NCBI GenBank assembly: GCA_035308905.1
Contig: DATGFS010000072.1
Location: forward strand, 38,952 to 102,951
Origin: a bacterium
GTDB lineage: Bacteria > Sysuimicrobiota > Sysuimicrobiia > Sysuimicrobiales > Segetimicrobiaceae
Length of the DNA stretch: 64,000 nt
Reading direction: 5' to 3'
In this document: positions 8,686 through 17,504 of the stretch, one piece after another
Numbering within the stretch: position 1 is the first letter of the stretch
How the letters are laid out: each line of letters opens with the position of its first letter
The notes under the pieces: generated by a model
Told to the model about the DNA's origin: nothing
The model's database searches: none
Seen by the model: only the letters and a program-made list of their open reading frames with translations
Position numbers and translations under genes: made by a program

Positions 8686-9797
8686 CCTATCTCCACAATT
8701 GCCCGGCCGACGATCTCACCCCGGTTGAGCGCGTCGTATGCTCGGGGTGCGTCCGCGAGGGTATAGCGCCGCGAGATCGTGCGCGCCGGATCGATCACGC
8801 CGCCCTCCGCCAGCCGCAAAAGCGCCGGCACGTCCGTGCGAACCCGGCCGCCGTACGACCCGATGAGCCGGATCCCGCGGCGAACGAGACGGGTAATCTC
8901 GATCGGCGCCGCGGTCGTGCCGGGCGCGATCCCGACGATCACGGCGCGTCCGCCGTCGCACACCGCGCCGAACGCCTGGACCACCGTCTCCGGCCGGCCG
9001 AGCGCCTCGAACGCGACATCGACGCCGCGCCCCTTCGTGTATTCGAGGATCGCGGCGGAGGCGTCCACGCGCGCCGCGTTGATCGTGTGCGTGGCGCCGA
9101 CCGCCCGCGCGGCCTCGAGTTTGTCATCCCGCACGTCGACCGCGATGATCGCGGACGCCCCGAAGGCCGCGGCCAGCTGAATGATGTTCGAGCCGACGCC
9201 GCCGGTCGCGACGACGGCGGCGGTCTCTCCCGGGAGCAGGGCGGCCTGGTGGCGCACCGCGCCGTAGGCCGTCATGAGCGCGCAGCCGATGATGCACGAA
9301 TCGGCGAGCGGCAGCCTCTCCGGCAGCGGAAACACGTCGGTGGCGGGGACGACCGCGTAGTCGGCGAGTCCCCCCATGCTGTACATGGCCAGCGGCGAGC
9401 CGTCGGCGCGGGCGAGGCGGCTCGTCCCATCGTAGAGCGTGCCGCGGAGGCGGTTCATCGCGAAGAACGTCTCGCACAGATCGTCGCGTCCCTGCGCGCA
9501 CCACGCGCACGTGCCGCACGGCATGATAAAGCTGCACACGACGGGCATCCCTTCGATGAGGCGGGGGCCGCCGCCGGGCGCGGTGTCCGTCCCCACCGCC
9601 GCCACGGTGCCGGATATCTCGTGGCCGAGCACCGCGGGCGTCGGGAACTTCACCTCGCCCTTGATGACGTGCAGGTCGGTGTGGCAGACGCCGCACGCGG
9701 CCACCCGTATCAGGACCTCGCCGGCGTGGGGACGCGGCGCCGGGATGTCCTCGATCACGAGCGGAGCATGCACCTCGGAGAGCACCGCGGCGCGCAT
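8682..9797 (-). CDS. zinc-dependent alcohol dehydrogenase (MDR family)
   Basis: Medium-chain NAD(P)-dependent dehydrogenase oxidising alcohols or reducing aldehydes. Visible features are the catalytic zinc site CGVCHTD with GHE downstream, the structural zinc lobe CGTCAWCAQGRDDLC (four Cys), and a Rossmann motif in VVATGGVGSNIIQLAAAFGA. It has 371 residues. The class resembles Zn-dependent ADHs acting on aromatic or long-chain alcohols, but the substrate cannot be read from sequence. It is convergent with livF and divergent from dnaG, so it is probably its own transcription unit. Confidence 0.92.
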   Translation of the reverse strand: MRAAVLSEVHAPLVIEDIPAPRPHAGEVLIRVAACGVCHTDLHVIKGEVKFPTPAVLGHEISGTVAAVGTDTAPGGGPRLIEGMPVVCSFIMPCGTCAWCAQGRDDLCETFFAMNRLRGTLYDGTSRLARADGSPLAMYSMGGLADYAVVPATDVFPLPERLPLADSCIIGCALMTAYGAVRHQAALLPGETAAVVATGGVGSNIIQLAAAFGASAIIAVDVRDDKLEAARAVGATHTINAARVDASAAILEYTKGRGVDVAFEALGRPETVVQAFGAVCDGGRAVIVGIAPGTTAAPIEITRLVRRGIRLIGSYGGRVRTDVPALLRLAEGGVIDPARTISRRYTLADAPRAYDALNRGEIVGRAIVEIG

Positions 9798-9883
9798 TGG
9801 ACTCCTACTGTTCGGTGTGGATGAGAGGACCGCCTCCGCCGAATGGAGAATTATGCAGAAGACAATTCCAGCGTGGCGGGCGC

Positions 9884-9916
9884 GGCCTTATCTGCTTCAC
9901 CGATAAGGCCCTTTTT
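9884..9916 (+). terminator. intrinsic terminator/attenuator immediately before dnaG
   Basis: GGCCTTATC (9884-9892) and GATAAGGCC (9902-9910) form a perfect 9-bp stem closed by a 9-base loop and followed by CTTTTTC. It ends only 5 bases before the dnaG GTG. No plus-strand gene lies between livF and here, so it either attenuates a dnaG transcript starting in 9800-9880 or blocks read-through. Confidence 0.75.
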
Positions 9917-9921
9917 CGCGG

Positions 9922-11736
9922 GTGCGTGAGATGGCCGGACGGTCACGAGAGGTCACAGACGAGATCCGCCGGCGCATCAGCATTCTCGACGTCGTGTCCG
10001 CGCACGTCACGCTCAAGCGGTCGGGCCGGCGGTACACGGGCCTCTGCCCGTTTCACTCCGAGAAAACCCCGTCGTTCACGGTGAACCCCGAACTCGGGTT
10101 CTTCTACTGCTTCGGGTGCCACGCCGGCGGGGACGTGTTCGATTTCGTGATGCGCATGGGCGGCGTGGCGTTTCCCGACGCGCTGACAGAGCTCGCCGGC
10201 CGGGCCGGGATCCGGCTCGAGCGGACGGTCGAGGAAGAGCGGCAGGGCGGCGAGCGGGAACGTCTGCTCCGCACGGTGGCCGAGGCCGCGGCGTACTACC
10301 GCGCGCAGCTGGCGGCCGAGGCGGGCGGGCCCGCGCGGCGTTATCTGGCGGAGCGGGGCGTGGACGCGGCGGCGACCGAGGCGTTCCGGCTCGGGTACGC
10401 GCCCGCGGGGTGGGACGGACTTCTTCGGGCCCTGCGGACCCGCGGCTTCGACGGCGCGGCGCTCGAGCAGGCGGGGCTGGCGGTGGCGCGCACCGGAAGC
10501 GACCCCGCGCGCGGGCCGGCCGGGCACTACGACGCGCTGCGGCAGCGCCTCGTCTTTCCGATCCACGATCTGCAGGGCCGGCCGGTCGCCTTCGGCGGCC
10601 GCGCGCTCGACGACGCGACGCCGAAGTATCTGAACACGCGCGAGACCGCGCTGTTTGCGAAAGGGCGCACGCTCTACGCGCTCGACACCGCCCGCGCGGC
10701 GATCCGGGAGAGCGGCGAGGCCGTCGTGGTAGAAGGGTACATGGATGCGCTGGCGTGCCACCAGTTCGGCATCACGAACGCGGTCGCCTCGTTGGGCACG
10801 GCGCTCACGCAGGACCAAGTCCTGCTGTTGAAGCGCTTCGTGGGCCGCGCCGTTCTGGTCTACGACGCGGACGCCTCCGGCATGGACGCGGCGGAGCGGG
10901 GCCTCGGGATCTTCGAGCAGGCGGAGCTGCCCGTGCGGGTGGCCGTCCTGCCCGGTGGGGCCGATCCGGACGAGTTCTTGCGGAAAAAGGGTGTTGAGGC
11001 CTTCCGGGCGGTGTTGGCTGGGGCGCGGTCGGTGTTCGACTACCGGTTCGCGATGGCGTCGGCCCGGCACGACGGCAGAACGGTGGAAGGAAAGGTGGGA
11101 ATTGTTGACGAAATGAGTCAGTTAATCATTATAGCACCGAATCCGGTCCGGCAGTCCGAGTACGTCCGGCTGCTGGCGGAGCGCCTGGGCGTCCGTGAAG
11201 ACGCTATCAGAGGACAGTTCCGCCGTCTCGCGAAGGATCGTGAAGACACGAGGCGGCCGGCCGCCACGCCCCGGAAGGTTCCGGAGGCGGACGGCCGGAT
11301 CGGAGCGGAGGCGCTGCTTCTCCATCTCCTGGTGGCCGATGCGTCGGTGCGGGCGGGTGTCCGCAACCTGCTCGACGCGAACGGATTTCGCGAGCCGGTT
11401 CATCACCTACTTGCGCAGGCGCTCCTCGATCCGGAGGCGGAGGGTATCGAACCCGGCCGGCTTCGCGAACGGCTGCGGGATGACCGCGCGATCTCGCTGT
11501 TGAGCCGGTTTTTGATCGAGGAGCCGCCGGTGCGCGGGGATGCGCGCCGCGTCGCGGAGGGGTGCCTCCGGACCATGCGGCTTGTTGAAGTTGAGGAGCG
11601 GATCGACCGCCTGACGGCGGCGCACGCGGAAGCGGTGCGCGGCCGCGACGACCACCGCCGGGACGAGCTCGCGGCGGAGCTGCTCGAAGCACGCAAGGAA
11701 AAGGAACGCATCAGGGAGTTGAAGGTCAGTGTCTAA
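9922..11736 (+). CDS. dnaG: DNA primase
   Basis: Synthesises RNA primers at the replication fork. The N-terminal CHC2 zinc finger is seen as [11 protein letters not shown] with [11 protein letters not shown]. The TOPRIM catalytic core shows [16 protein letters not shown] and the metal-binding [17 protein letters not shown], and a C-terminal helicase-interacting region follows. At 604 residues it has the family length. The GTG at 9922 follows the terminator hairpin directly and has no clear ribosome binding site; ATG at 9931 is a possible alternative. Its 3' end overlaps rpoD by 8 bases, the classic dnaG-rpoD arrangement. Confidence 0.95.
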   Translation: MREMAGRSREVTDEIRRRISILDVVSAHVTLKRSGRRYTGLCPFHSEKTPSFTVNPELGFFYCFGCHAGGDVFDFVMRMGGVAFPDALTELAGRAGIRLERTVEEERQGGERERLLRTVAEAAAYYRAQLAAEAGGPARRYLAERGVDAAATEAFRLGYAPAGWDGLLRALRTRGFDGAALEQAGLAVARTGSDPARGPAGHYDALRQRLVFPIHDLQGRPVAFGGRALDDATPKYLNTRETALFAKGRTLYALDTARAAIRESGEAVVVEGYMDALACHQFGITNAVASLGTALTQDQVLLLKRFVGRAVLVYDADASGMDAAERGLGIFEQAELPVRVAVLPGGADPDEFLRKKGVEAFRAVLAGARSVFDYRFAMASARHDGRTVEGKVGIVDEMSQLIIIAPNPVRQSEYVRLLAERLGVREDAIRGQFRRLAKDREDTRRPAATPRKVPEADGRIGAEALLLHLLVADASVRAGVRNLLDANGFREPVHHLLAQALLDPEAEGIEPGRLRERLRDDRAISLLSRFLIEEPPVRGDARRVAEGCLRTMRLVEVEERIDRLTAAHAEAVRGRDDHRRDELAAELLEARKEKERIRELKVSV

Positions 11737-12880
11737 ACCGCGTCGCGCACACGTCACCGCCGAATCGGAGGCCGCTACGACGAAGCGCCGGCTGGAGGCC
11801 GAAAAGGCCCTGGCCACGCTGCCGGCCGAAATGCGCCAGCTCGTCGAGCAGGGCCGCCGCCGCGGCTACGTGACTTACGAGGAGATCCAGGAGGCGGTGC
11901 CGCAGGTCGAGCACACCCTGGACGAGTACGACCGCATCTACGGGATGCTCGGCGATCTCGAGATCAAGGTCGTCGACGATCCCAAGGAGGCCGAGAAAGA
12001 GAAAGAGGAAGAAGAGGCGGAGCCGGTCGAGCTCGAGCCGCTCGAAGGGGTCAGCATCGACGACCCCGTCCGGATGTACCTCAAGGAAATCGGCAAGGTG
12101 CCGCTGCTCTCCTCCGCGGACGAGGTCAAGCTGGCCAAGCGGATGGAGCGCGGCGACGAGGACGCGAAGCGCCGCCTGATCGAAGCGAACCTCCGGCTCG
12201 TCGTCAGCATCGCGAAGAAGTATGTGGGCCGCGGTATGCTCTTCCTCGACCTCATCCAGGAAGGCAACCTCGGCCTGATCCGCGCCGTGGAGAAGTTCGA
12301 CTGGCGCAAGGGCTACAAGTTCAGCACGTACGCGACGTGGTGGATCCGGCAGGCGATCACCCGCGCCCTCGCGGACCAGGCGCGGACGATCCGCATTCCG
12401 GTCCACATGGTCGAGACGATCAACAAGCTGATCCGCATCTCCCGGCAGCTGCTGCAAGAGTACGGCCGCGAGCCGACCCCGGAAGAGATCGGTCACGTCA
12501 TGAAGATGCCGACCGAGCGGGTGCGGGAGATCATCAAGATCGCGCAGGAGCCGATCTCGCTCGAGACGCCGATCGGCGAGGAAGAGGACAGCCACCTCGG
12601 CGACTTCATCGAGGACCAGGATGCGCTGGCCCCGGCCGAGGCCGCGTCGTTCACGATGCTCAAGGAGCAGCTGGAGGGCGTGCTGGATACCCTCACGCCC
12701 CGCGAGCGGAAGGTGCTCAAGCTGCGCTTCGGGCTCGACGACGGACGCCCGCGCACGCTGGAAGAGGTGGGCCGTGAGTTCGGCGTGACGCGGGAACGGA
12801 TCCGTCAGATCGAGGCGAAGGCCCTCCGCAAGCTGCGGCATCCGAGCCGGAGCAAACGGCTGAAAGACTTTATCGAATAG
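11729..12880 (+). CDS. rpoD: primary RNA polymerase sigma factor RpoD (SigA)
   Basis: Housekeeping sigma-70 factor. A short acidic N-terminal region (a [18 protein letters not shown] stretch near residue 95) precedes conserved region 1.2 ([16 protein letters not shown]), region 2 with [38 protein letters not shown] and the -10-binding [14 protein letters not shown], region 3 [16 protein letters not shown], and region 4.2 [23 protein letters not shown]. At 383 residues it is the short form typical of Gram-positive-type SigA. The GTG start overlaps the dnaG stop by 8 bases, indicating coupled translation. A long inverted repeat follows the stop. Confidence 0.97.
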   Translation: MSKPRRAHVTAESEAATTKRRLEAEKALATLPAEMRQLVEQGRRRGYVTYEEIQEAVPQVEHTLDEYDRIYGMLGDLEIKVVDDPKEAEKEKEEEEAEPVELEPLEGVSIDDPVRMYLKEIGKVPLLSSADEVKLAKRMERGDEDAKRRLIEANLRLVVSIAKKYVGRGMLFLDLIQEGNLGLIRAVEKFDWRKGYKFSTYATWWIRQAITRALADQARTIRIPVHMVETINKLIRISRQLLQEYGREPTPEEIGHVMKMPTERVREIIKIAQEPISLETPIGEEEDSHLGDFIEDQDALAPAEAASFTMLKEQLEGVLDTLTPRERKVLKLRFGLDDGRPRTLEEVGREFGVTRERIRQIEAKALRKLRHPSRSKRLKDFIE

Positions 12881-12892
12881 ACCGCATATATC

Positions 12893-12963
12893 GGTAGGTG
12901 CGCGCCCGGTTCGCGGACCAGTCGGCAACTGCCGAACGGCCGCTCGCCCGGCGCGCACCTACC
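12893..12963. repeat. 71-base element with perfect 14-bp terminal inverted repeats
   Basis: GGTAGGTGCGCGCC at 12893-12906 is exactly complementary to GGCGCGCACCTACC at 12950-12963. A 43-base interior contains a smaller palindrome TCGGC/GCCGA. It lies 12 bases after the rpoD stop without a T-run. It could be a terminator-like structure for both converging genes (rpoD and the FAD oxidase) or a tiny MITE. Confidence 0.65.
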
Positions 12964-13053
12964 ATCACAGTGCGCCCCTCGATCAATTTCTCATCCGGTA
13001 GCCGACAGCACACCAAACCGCGGGCACACCGCGGGGCCTCCGCATCGCCGCCC

Positions 13054-14454
13054 TTACTGGCTGCGGGGCGCGATGTTTTTGTTCATGCGGAAGAAGTTCG
13101 TGGGATCCCATTTGGTCTTGATCTCGATCAGACGGTCGTAGTTCGCGCCATAGGCGTTGCGAACGCGGTCGTCGCCTTCGTCCTCGGTCTGAAAATTGAT
13201 GTAGGTGCCGCCGGTGGAAAAGCGGCGCATATCGCGCCAGGCCGCGCGCGCCCACTCCACGTTGGCGGCGTCGTCCTCCGGCCGCTCCCAGGACGCGGTG
13301 ATGTTGAGGGCGACGCGCGCGCTCCGATTGCCCACCGCCGAGTGATCTTCCGGCAGCCGCTGCACCGCGCCGTCCACCGGAAAGAGGATGACGGCGGAGT
13401 GGGGCGACGGCAACCGTCCCGCGTGCTCGATGGCCTTTGCCACTAGATCGCTCGATACTGCCGGCAGATATTCGGACTTCCAGTAGTACCGGCGGCCTTT
13501 CGGCTGCGTCGCGTCGAGCAGGCTCTGCTGGGTGACATATGGGCGGCGCTGCACGATGTCGCCGATCGGTTTGCCGAACGACTTGATCGGCGCCACGGCC
13601 TTCTCGCCGTCCGCGACGGGGCCGGAGTGGCAGACCACGAGCACGATGACCGGCTGACCGTGCACGTCTTTCGGCAGCCATGGAGCCGGCGGGGCCTTCC
13701 GCAGAATGGCCACACAGGTCAGCTCCGGCGGGGCCTGCTCGCGGAACGTCCGGTACATCTCGAGCACCTCGGGCGCCGCATCGGCGCGCCACGCGATGGC
13801 GCCGGCGACGATCTCGGGCCCGACCGGGTACAGCCGGTACTCGAAGTTCGTCACCACGCCGAAGTTGCCGCCGCCGCCCCTGAGTCCCCAGAACAGGTCG
13901 GGATTTTCCTCTTCGCTCGCCCGCACGACGCGCCCGCCTGCCGTCACCACCGTCATCGAGCGCACCGTGTCCGAGGTCCAGCCGAACCGGCGCGTGAGAT
14001 AGCCGAAGCCGCCGCCGAGCGTCAGGCCGGCCGTGCCCGTCGCCGAGACGAATCCGAGCGCCGCGGCAAGGCCCTGGAGCTGCGTCTCGCAGTCTACGTC
14101 CCCAAGGAGGCAGCCGGGCTGGACCTGCGCCGTTCGGGCGGCCGGATCGACCCAGACCCCGCGCATCGACGACATGTCGAGCATGAGGCCGCCGTCGGAT
14201 GCGGCAAGACCGGCGATGTTGTGGCCGCCGCCTTTGATCGTCAGGGCGATCTTCTGCTCGCGGGCGAACTGGATGGACGTCACGACGTCGGCCGTGCCGA
14301 GGCAGCGAACGACCGCCGCCGGCCGACGGTCAATCATCGCATTCCAGAGCGACCGCGATTCATCATAACCGGCATCCGTGGGCAGCAGCAGTAGGCCGCG
14401 CAGACGCGCTTTCAGATTGCTGAGGGCCGTTGCATCAATGCCGGACTCGGCCAT
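13054..14454 (-). CDS. FAD-linked oxidoreductase, berberine-bridge-enzyme type
   Basis: Flavoenzyme of the PCMH/BBE oxidase family; oxidises an organic substrate using FAD and O2. The FAD-binding PCMH domain (residues about 45-215) shows KGGGHNIAG, with the His that usually carries the 8-alpha histidyl-FAD bond, and ATGTAGLTLGGGFGYLTRRFG. The second covalent Cys of bicovalent members is absent from that second motif. The C-terminal BBE tail is NAYGANYDRLIEIKTKWDPT...FFRMN. It has 466 residues. It is divergent from an HxlR regulator with about 150 bases between starts, which suggests local control. The substrate is unknown. Confidence 0.9.
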   Translation of the reverse strand: MAESGIDATALSNLKARLRGLLLLPTDAGYDESRSLWNAMIDRRPAAVVRCLGTADVVTSIQFAREQKIALTIKGGGHNIAGLAASDGGLMLDMSSMRGVWVDPAARTAQVQPGCLLGDVDCETQLQGLAAALGFVSATGTAGLTLGGGFGYLTRRFGWTSDTVRSMTVVTAGGRVVRASEEENPDLFWGLRGGGGNFGVVTNFEYRLYPVGPEIVAGAIAWRADAAPEVLEMYRTFREQAPPELTCVAILRKAPPAPWLPKDVHGQPVIVLVVCHSGPVADGEKAVAPIKSFGKPIGDIVQRRPYVTQQSLLDATQPKGRRYYWKSEYLPAVSSDLVAKAIEHAGRLPSPHSAVILFPVDGAVQRLPEDHSAVGNRSARVALNITASWERPEDDAANVEWARAAWRDMRRFSTGGTYINFQTEDEGDDRVRNAYGANYDRLIEIKTKWDPTNFFRMNKNIAPRSQ

Positions 14455-14607
14455 GGTCGGGGCCTCCCCTCCGTGGTCGCCGTCGTCGCGCGACGGCGCG
14501 GCTTGTCGTCCGCCGGTCTCGCAATCCGAGTCTACGCCGGGCGGCCGCTCCTGAGAAGTTCAGAAAAAGGACTGGGCGCCGGGCAGCGCGTATGGCAGAG
14601 TCCAGGC

Positions 14608-15303
14608 ATGGGGACGTACGGACAGTACTGTCCGATCGCCAAGGGCGCCGAAATTCTGGCCGAGCGCTGGACGCCCTTGATTATTAGGGACGTCATGCTG
14701 GGCGCGCATCGGTTCAACGACATCGAACGGGGGTTGCCCGGCATCTCCCGTTCCTTGCTCGCGGGCCGGCTGCGACAGCTGATCCGGTCCGGCGTGATCG
14801 AGCGACGCGCGGGCGAGGGCGGCGGGCGCGCGGAGTACCATCTCACGCTGGCTGGGCGGGAACTCGGTCAGGTGGTCGACCGGCTCGGCGAGTGGGCGGC
14901 CCGCTGGGCCTTCCGCGATCCCGATCCGGAGGACCGGGATCCCGTGCTGCTGATGTGGTGGATGCACGGGCGCATCAACCGTGATCTACTTCCGCCGCGC
15001 CGTGTCGTCGTTCGGTTCGACTTTCGGCGTGCCACGAAGCGGTGCATCTGGCTGGTGCTGGAACGGAGCGACGTGTCCGTCTGCCCGACGGATCCCGGAT
15101 TCGACACGGATCTTGTGGTGACGACGGACATCGGCGATCTGTACCGAGTTTGGCTGGGCCGGATCACGTTCGGGCGGGCCGTCGAGGACGGGCTCATCGA
15201 GATGGACGGTCCGCCCGCCCTCGCGCGCGCCTTTCCGCGCTGGCTGCAGTTGAGCCCGCTGGCCGGAGCGGTACAGGCGGCCGCGAGGAGTTCGGCCGGG
15301 TAA
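14608..15303 (+). CDS. HxlR-family transcriptional regulator with SCP2-like C-terminal domain
   Basis: The N-terminal winged helix is of the HxlR type: CPIAKGAEILAERWTPLIIRD, then RFNDIERGLPGISRSLLAGRLRQL. The leading Cys at residue 8 is the one that senses redox or electrophiles in many HxlR proteins. The second half (about residues 110-225) resembles an SCP2/sterol-carrier-like domain, with DLVVTTDIGDLYRVWLGRI and VEDGLIEMDGP. An upstream in-frame GTG at 14473 would add 45 residues with no homology-like content, so the ATG at 14608 is preferred. It is divergent from the FAD oxidase and likely controls it; that link is inferred. Confidence 0.88.
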   Translation: MGTYGQYCPIAKGAEILAERWTPLIIRDVMLGAHRFNDIERGLPGISRSLLAGRLRQLIRSGVIERRAGEGGGRAEYHLTLAGRELGQVVDRLGEWAARWAFRDPDPEDRDPVLLMWWMHGRINRDLLPPRRVVVRFDFRRATKRCIWLVLERSDVSVCPTDPGFDTDLVVTTDIGDLYRVWLGRITFGRAVEDGLIEMDGPPALARAFPRWLQLSPLAGAVQAAARSSAG

Positions 15304-15335
15304 AGGGCCGGCGCGACCGGCGCTCGTGGGTCGCC

Positions 15336-15917
15336 TTACTCGATCGTGACCGAGGACGCGGTGATGACGCCGTACCCGTCATTGTCACCGCGGACCGTGA
15401 CGTGCTCGCCGGCCTTCAGGTCGGCGACTTTGCCGAGCAGGATGCGGCGGATCGGCGTGCCGGCGGGCACGACGATCGACGTGTTTTGGTCCTGGTAGCT
15501 CAGCTTGAGCGTACGGCCCGACTTGCCCTCCACGATGCTGGTCACGTTCATGTTCGTCATGATGTTGCCGGACTCCATCGGCCACTGGCCCTTGCGCGCG
15601 CTCGGCATCGCGTCGAGGATGGTCATCGACACCGCGGTGAGCGTGCCGTCGGCGGCCTTGCTGGCGGTGATCGCCAAAAAGGTCCCGACCTTCACGTCGG
15701 CGAGCGTGGCCGGCAGCCGGCGTATGACCCGCGTCTGGTTCGTCAACACGACCGTGGTGCTGCCCATTTTCGTCGCGATGGTCGCGGACGTGGGCGTGGC
15801 GTTCGCGATCGTGCCCTCGACCGTGGTCGTGGATTGCGCCGCGGCGCTCAGCGCACCCCCGGCGATCGCCGCGACGGCGAGCGCGGCCGCGAACGCGCGG
15901 ACTCGAGACGATGTCAT
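15336..15917 (-). CDS. secreted DUF5666-like protein
   Basis: Function unknown. It has a signal peptide (VRAFAAALAVAAIAGGAL, cleavage near AAAQS) followed by repeated small beta-barrel-like segments: TVEGTIANATPTSATIAT, VGTFLAITASKAADGTLTA, and VADLKAGEHVTVRGDNDGYG. These resemble the OB-like repeats of DUF5666 proteins found in cell envelopes. The ATG at 15917 has GGGAGGG at a good distance; an upstream in-frame GTG at 15938 overlaps that site. It is convergent with the HxlR gene and divergent from the Ldh2-type gene. Confidence 0.7.
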   Translation of the reverse strand: MTSSRVRAFAAALAVAAIAGGALSAAAQSTTTVEGTIANATPTSATIATKMGSTTVVLTNQTRVIRRLPATLADVKVGTFLAITASKAADGTLTAVSMTILDAMPSARKGQWPMESGNIMTNMNVTSIVEGKSGRTLKLSYQDQNTSIVVPAGTPIRRILLGKVADLKAGEHVTVRGDNDGYGVITASSVTIE

Positions 15918-16039
15918 CAAGGATCCCTCCCAGGTCACAACTGTCTTGCGATCTTGGCATCTCCGTCTCGTCTATCCTTCCGGCGTTTCGTACATGTTAC
16001 AATCGGTGGCGCAGATTCGTGGAGCGAGGTGATCGCCGC

Positions 16040-17104
16040 ATGCCCGGCCGGTTCACGCCCGATGCCCTGACCACGCTCGGCGCGAAGATTTTTGCGGCCC
16101 TCGGCGCCCCGGACGACATCGCGCGCATCGTCGCCGGGTCGCTCGTGGACGCCAACCTCACCGGGCACGACTCCCACGGGGTGCTGCGGATCCCGCAGTA
16201 CGCGCAGCGAATCCGCGACGGCCTGGTCCGGCCCGCGGTGCGGCCCAAGCTGATTGAAGCGCGGCAGGCGGTCGGCATGGTCAGCGGCGAGTGGGGGTTC
16301 GGTCAGCTCGCCGGCCGCCTGGCGATGGCCGAGGCCGTGCGCCGTGCGCGGGAGTTCGGGGTCGGCGCCGTCGGGGTGGTGCGGTGCAACCACTTCGGCC
16401 GGATGGGCGAGTACATGGAGCGTGCGGCCGACCAGGGCTGCGTCGGGCTTGTGTGGGTCGGGGGCCTGGGCCAGCGCGCGGCGGTGCCGCACGGCGGCAG
16501 CCGTCCGACGCTCGGCACGAACCCGATCGCGGTCGGCTTTCCCGTGGAGGGCGAGCATCCCGTCGTGATGGATTTCGCGACGACCGCCGTCGCGGCGGGG
16601 AAGATCATGGTGGCCCGCGCGAGACACCTGCCGCTTCCGCCCAACTGCATCGTCGACAAGGACGGAAATCCGACGACGGACGTGGAGGACTACTACGCGG
16701 GCGGCGCGCTGCTGCCGGCCGCGGCGCACAAGGGCTTCGGCCTATCGGTCGCGGCGGAGCTGCTCGGCCAGGCGCTGACGGGCGCCGACGCGATTCGCGA
16801 CGCGCCCGGGACAGCGGCAGAGCCCGTGCACCGCAATTCGGGCGCGCTGTTCATGGCGATCGATCCGGGGACGATGCGTCCGGCGGATGAGGCGAAGGCG
16901 CAGGCGCGCCGGATTGTGGACCGGATCCGCGGGATCCCGCCCGCGTCCGGCGTGGACCGCGTGCGAACCCCGGGCCAGCCGGAAGTCGAATCACGCCGCG
17001 AGCGCTCGGCCGGCTTCGAACTGCCGGACGATACGTGGCGCGCGATCGCCGAGTGCGCGCGCAGCGTGGGCCTTCGCGACGAGGATCTGCCCGCGCCGAT
17101 CTAG
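16040..17104 (+). CDS. malate/L-lactate dehydrogenase family (Ldh2) oxidoreductase
   Basis: NAD(P)-dependent 2-hydroxyacid or ureidoglycolate-type dehydrogenase of the Ldh_2 family, unrelated in fold to classical LDH. Diagnostic segments are ANLTGHDSHGVLRIPQY with the catalytic His, VRCNHFGRMGEYMERA, PTLGTNPIAVGFP, MDFATTAVAAGKI and HKGFGLSVAAELLG. It has 354 residues. The ATG at 16040 is preceded by GGAGCGAGG. An earlier in-frame start at 15911 lies within the neighbouring gene's 5' region and lacks homology-like sequence. A TACAAT at 15998-16003 could be its -10 element. The substrate is not determinable. Confidence 0.9.
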   Translation: MPGRFTPDALTTLGAKIFAALGAPDDIARIVAGSLVDANLTGHDSHGVLRIPQYAQRIRDGLVRPAVRPKLIEARQAVGMVSGEWGFGQLAGRLAMAEAVRRAREFGVGAVGVVRCNHFGRMGEYMERAADQGCVGLVWVGGLGQRAAVPHGGSRPTLGTNPIAVGFPVEGEHPVVMDFATTAVAAGKIMVARARHLPLPPNCIVDKDGNPTTDVEDYYAGGALLPAAAHKGFGLSVAAELLGQALTGADAIRDAPGTAAEPVHRNSGALFMAIDPGTMRPADEAKAQARRIVDRIRGIPPASGVDRVRTPGQPEVESRRERSAGFELPDDTWRAIAECARSVGLRDEDLPAPI

Positions 17105-17115
17105 CCGCACGCCGT

Positions 17116-17463
17116 TCAGGCCGGCGGCCACACCTCGAAGAATACGGGCGTCCGGTCCGCGCCCGCCTGGATGCGGTAGAGGACCATGCGCGTCAGACTC
17201 ATGACCTGATGAGCCTCTCCGGCCGGGAACAATACGGTCCCGCCCGCGCCGAGCCGGTGCTCGGCGCGTCCGTCGCGGAAGACGCCTTCACCCCGCAGGA
17301 CGTGGTAGATCTCATCCGCCCCGGGATGCGCATGAATCGGCGACACCTGCTCGGGCTCCCAACACGCGATGCTGATGCCGCACCGCGGTGAGGCGGCCAG
17401 CGTCTTCTGCATGTGGTGCGTGGGCGAGAACTCTTCCGCCTGCGTCAGATCGAGGATCCGCAT
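17116..17463 (-). CDS. small cupin-domain protein
   Basis: Single-domain cupin of 115 residues, probably metal-binding. Cupin motif 1 is seen as SPIHAHPGADEIYHVLRGEG (two His, then Glu) and motif 2 as AGGTVLFPAGEAHQVMSL with the last His. Similar small cupins act as isomerases, dioxygenase relatives or small-molecule sensors; nothing here fixes the substrate. It lies 41 bases downstream of the S9 peptidase gene on the same strand and may be co-transcribed. The start at 17463 (MRILDLTQ) is chosen because the 15 residues upstream are Arg-rich and unlike a cupin. Confidence 0.8.
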   Translation of the reverse strand: MRILDLTQAEEFSPTHHMQKTLAASPRCGISIACWEPEQVSPIHAHPGADEIYHVLRGEGVFRDGRAEHRLGAGGTVLFPAGEAHQVMSLTRMVLYRIQAGADRTPVFFEVWPPA

Positions 17464-17504
17464 CGGCCGCCGCCTCCCCGCACGAAGTGTAGCGTGACGA
17501 CGCG

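Noticed and set aside
15998..16003. TACAAT as a full promoter of the Ldh2-type gene
   Set aside because: The hexamer is good, but no -35 of any quality lies 16-19 bases upstream, so it is only mentioned as a possible -10.
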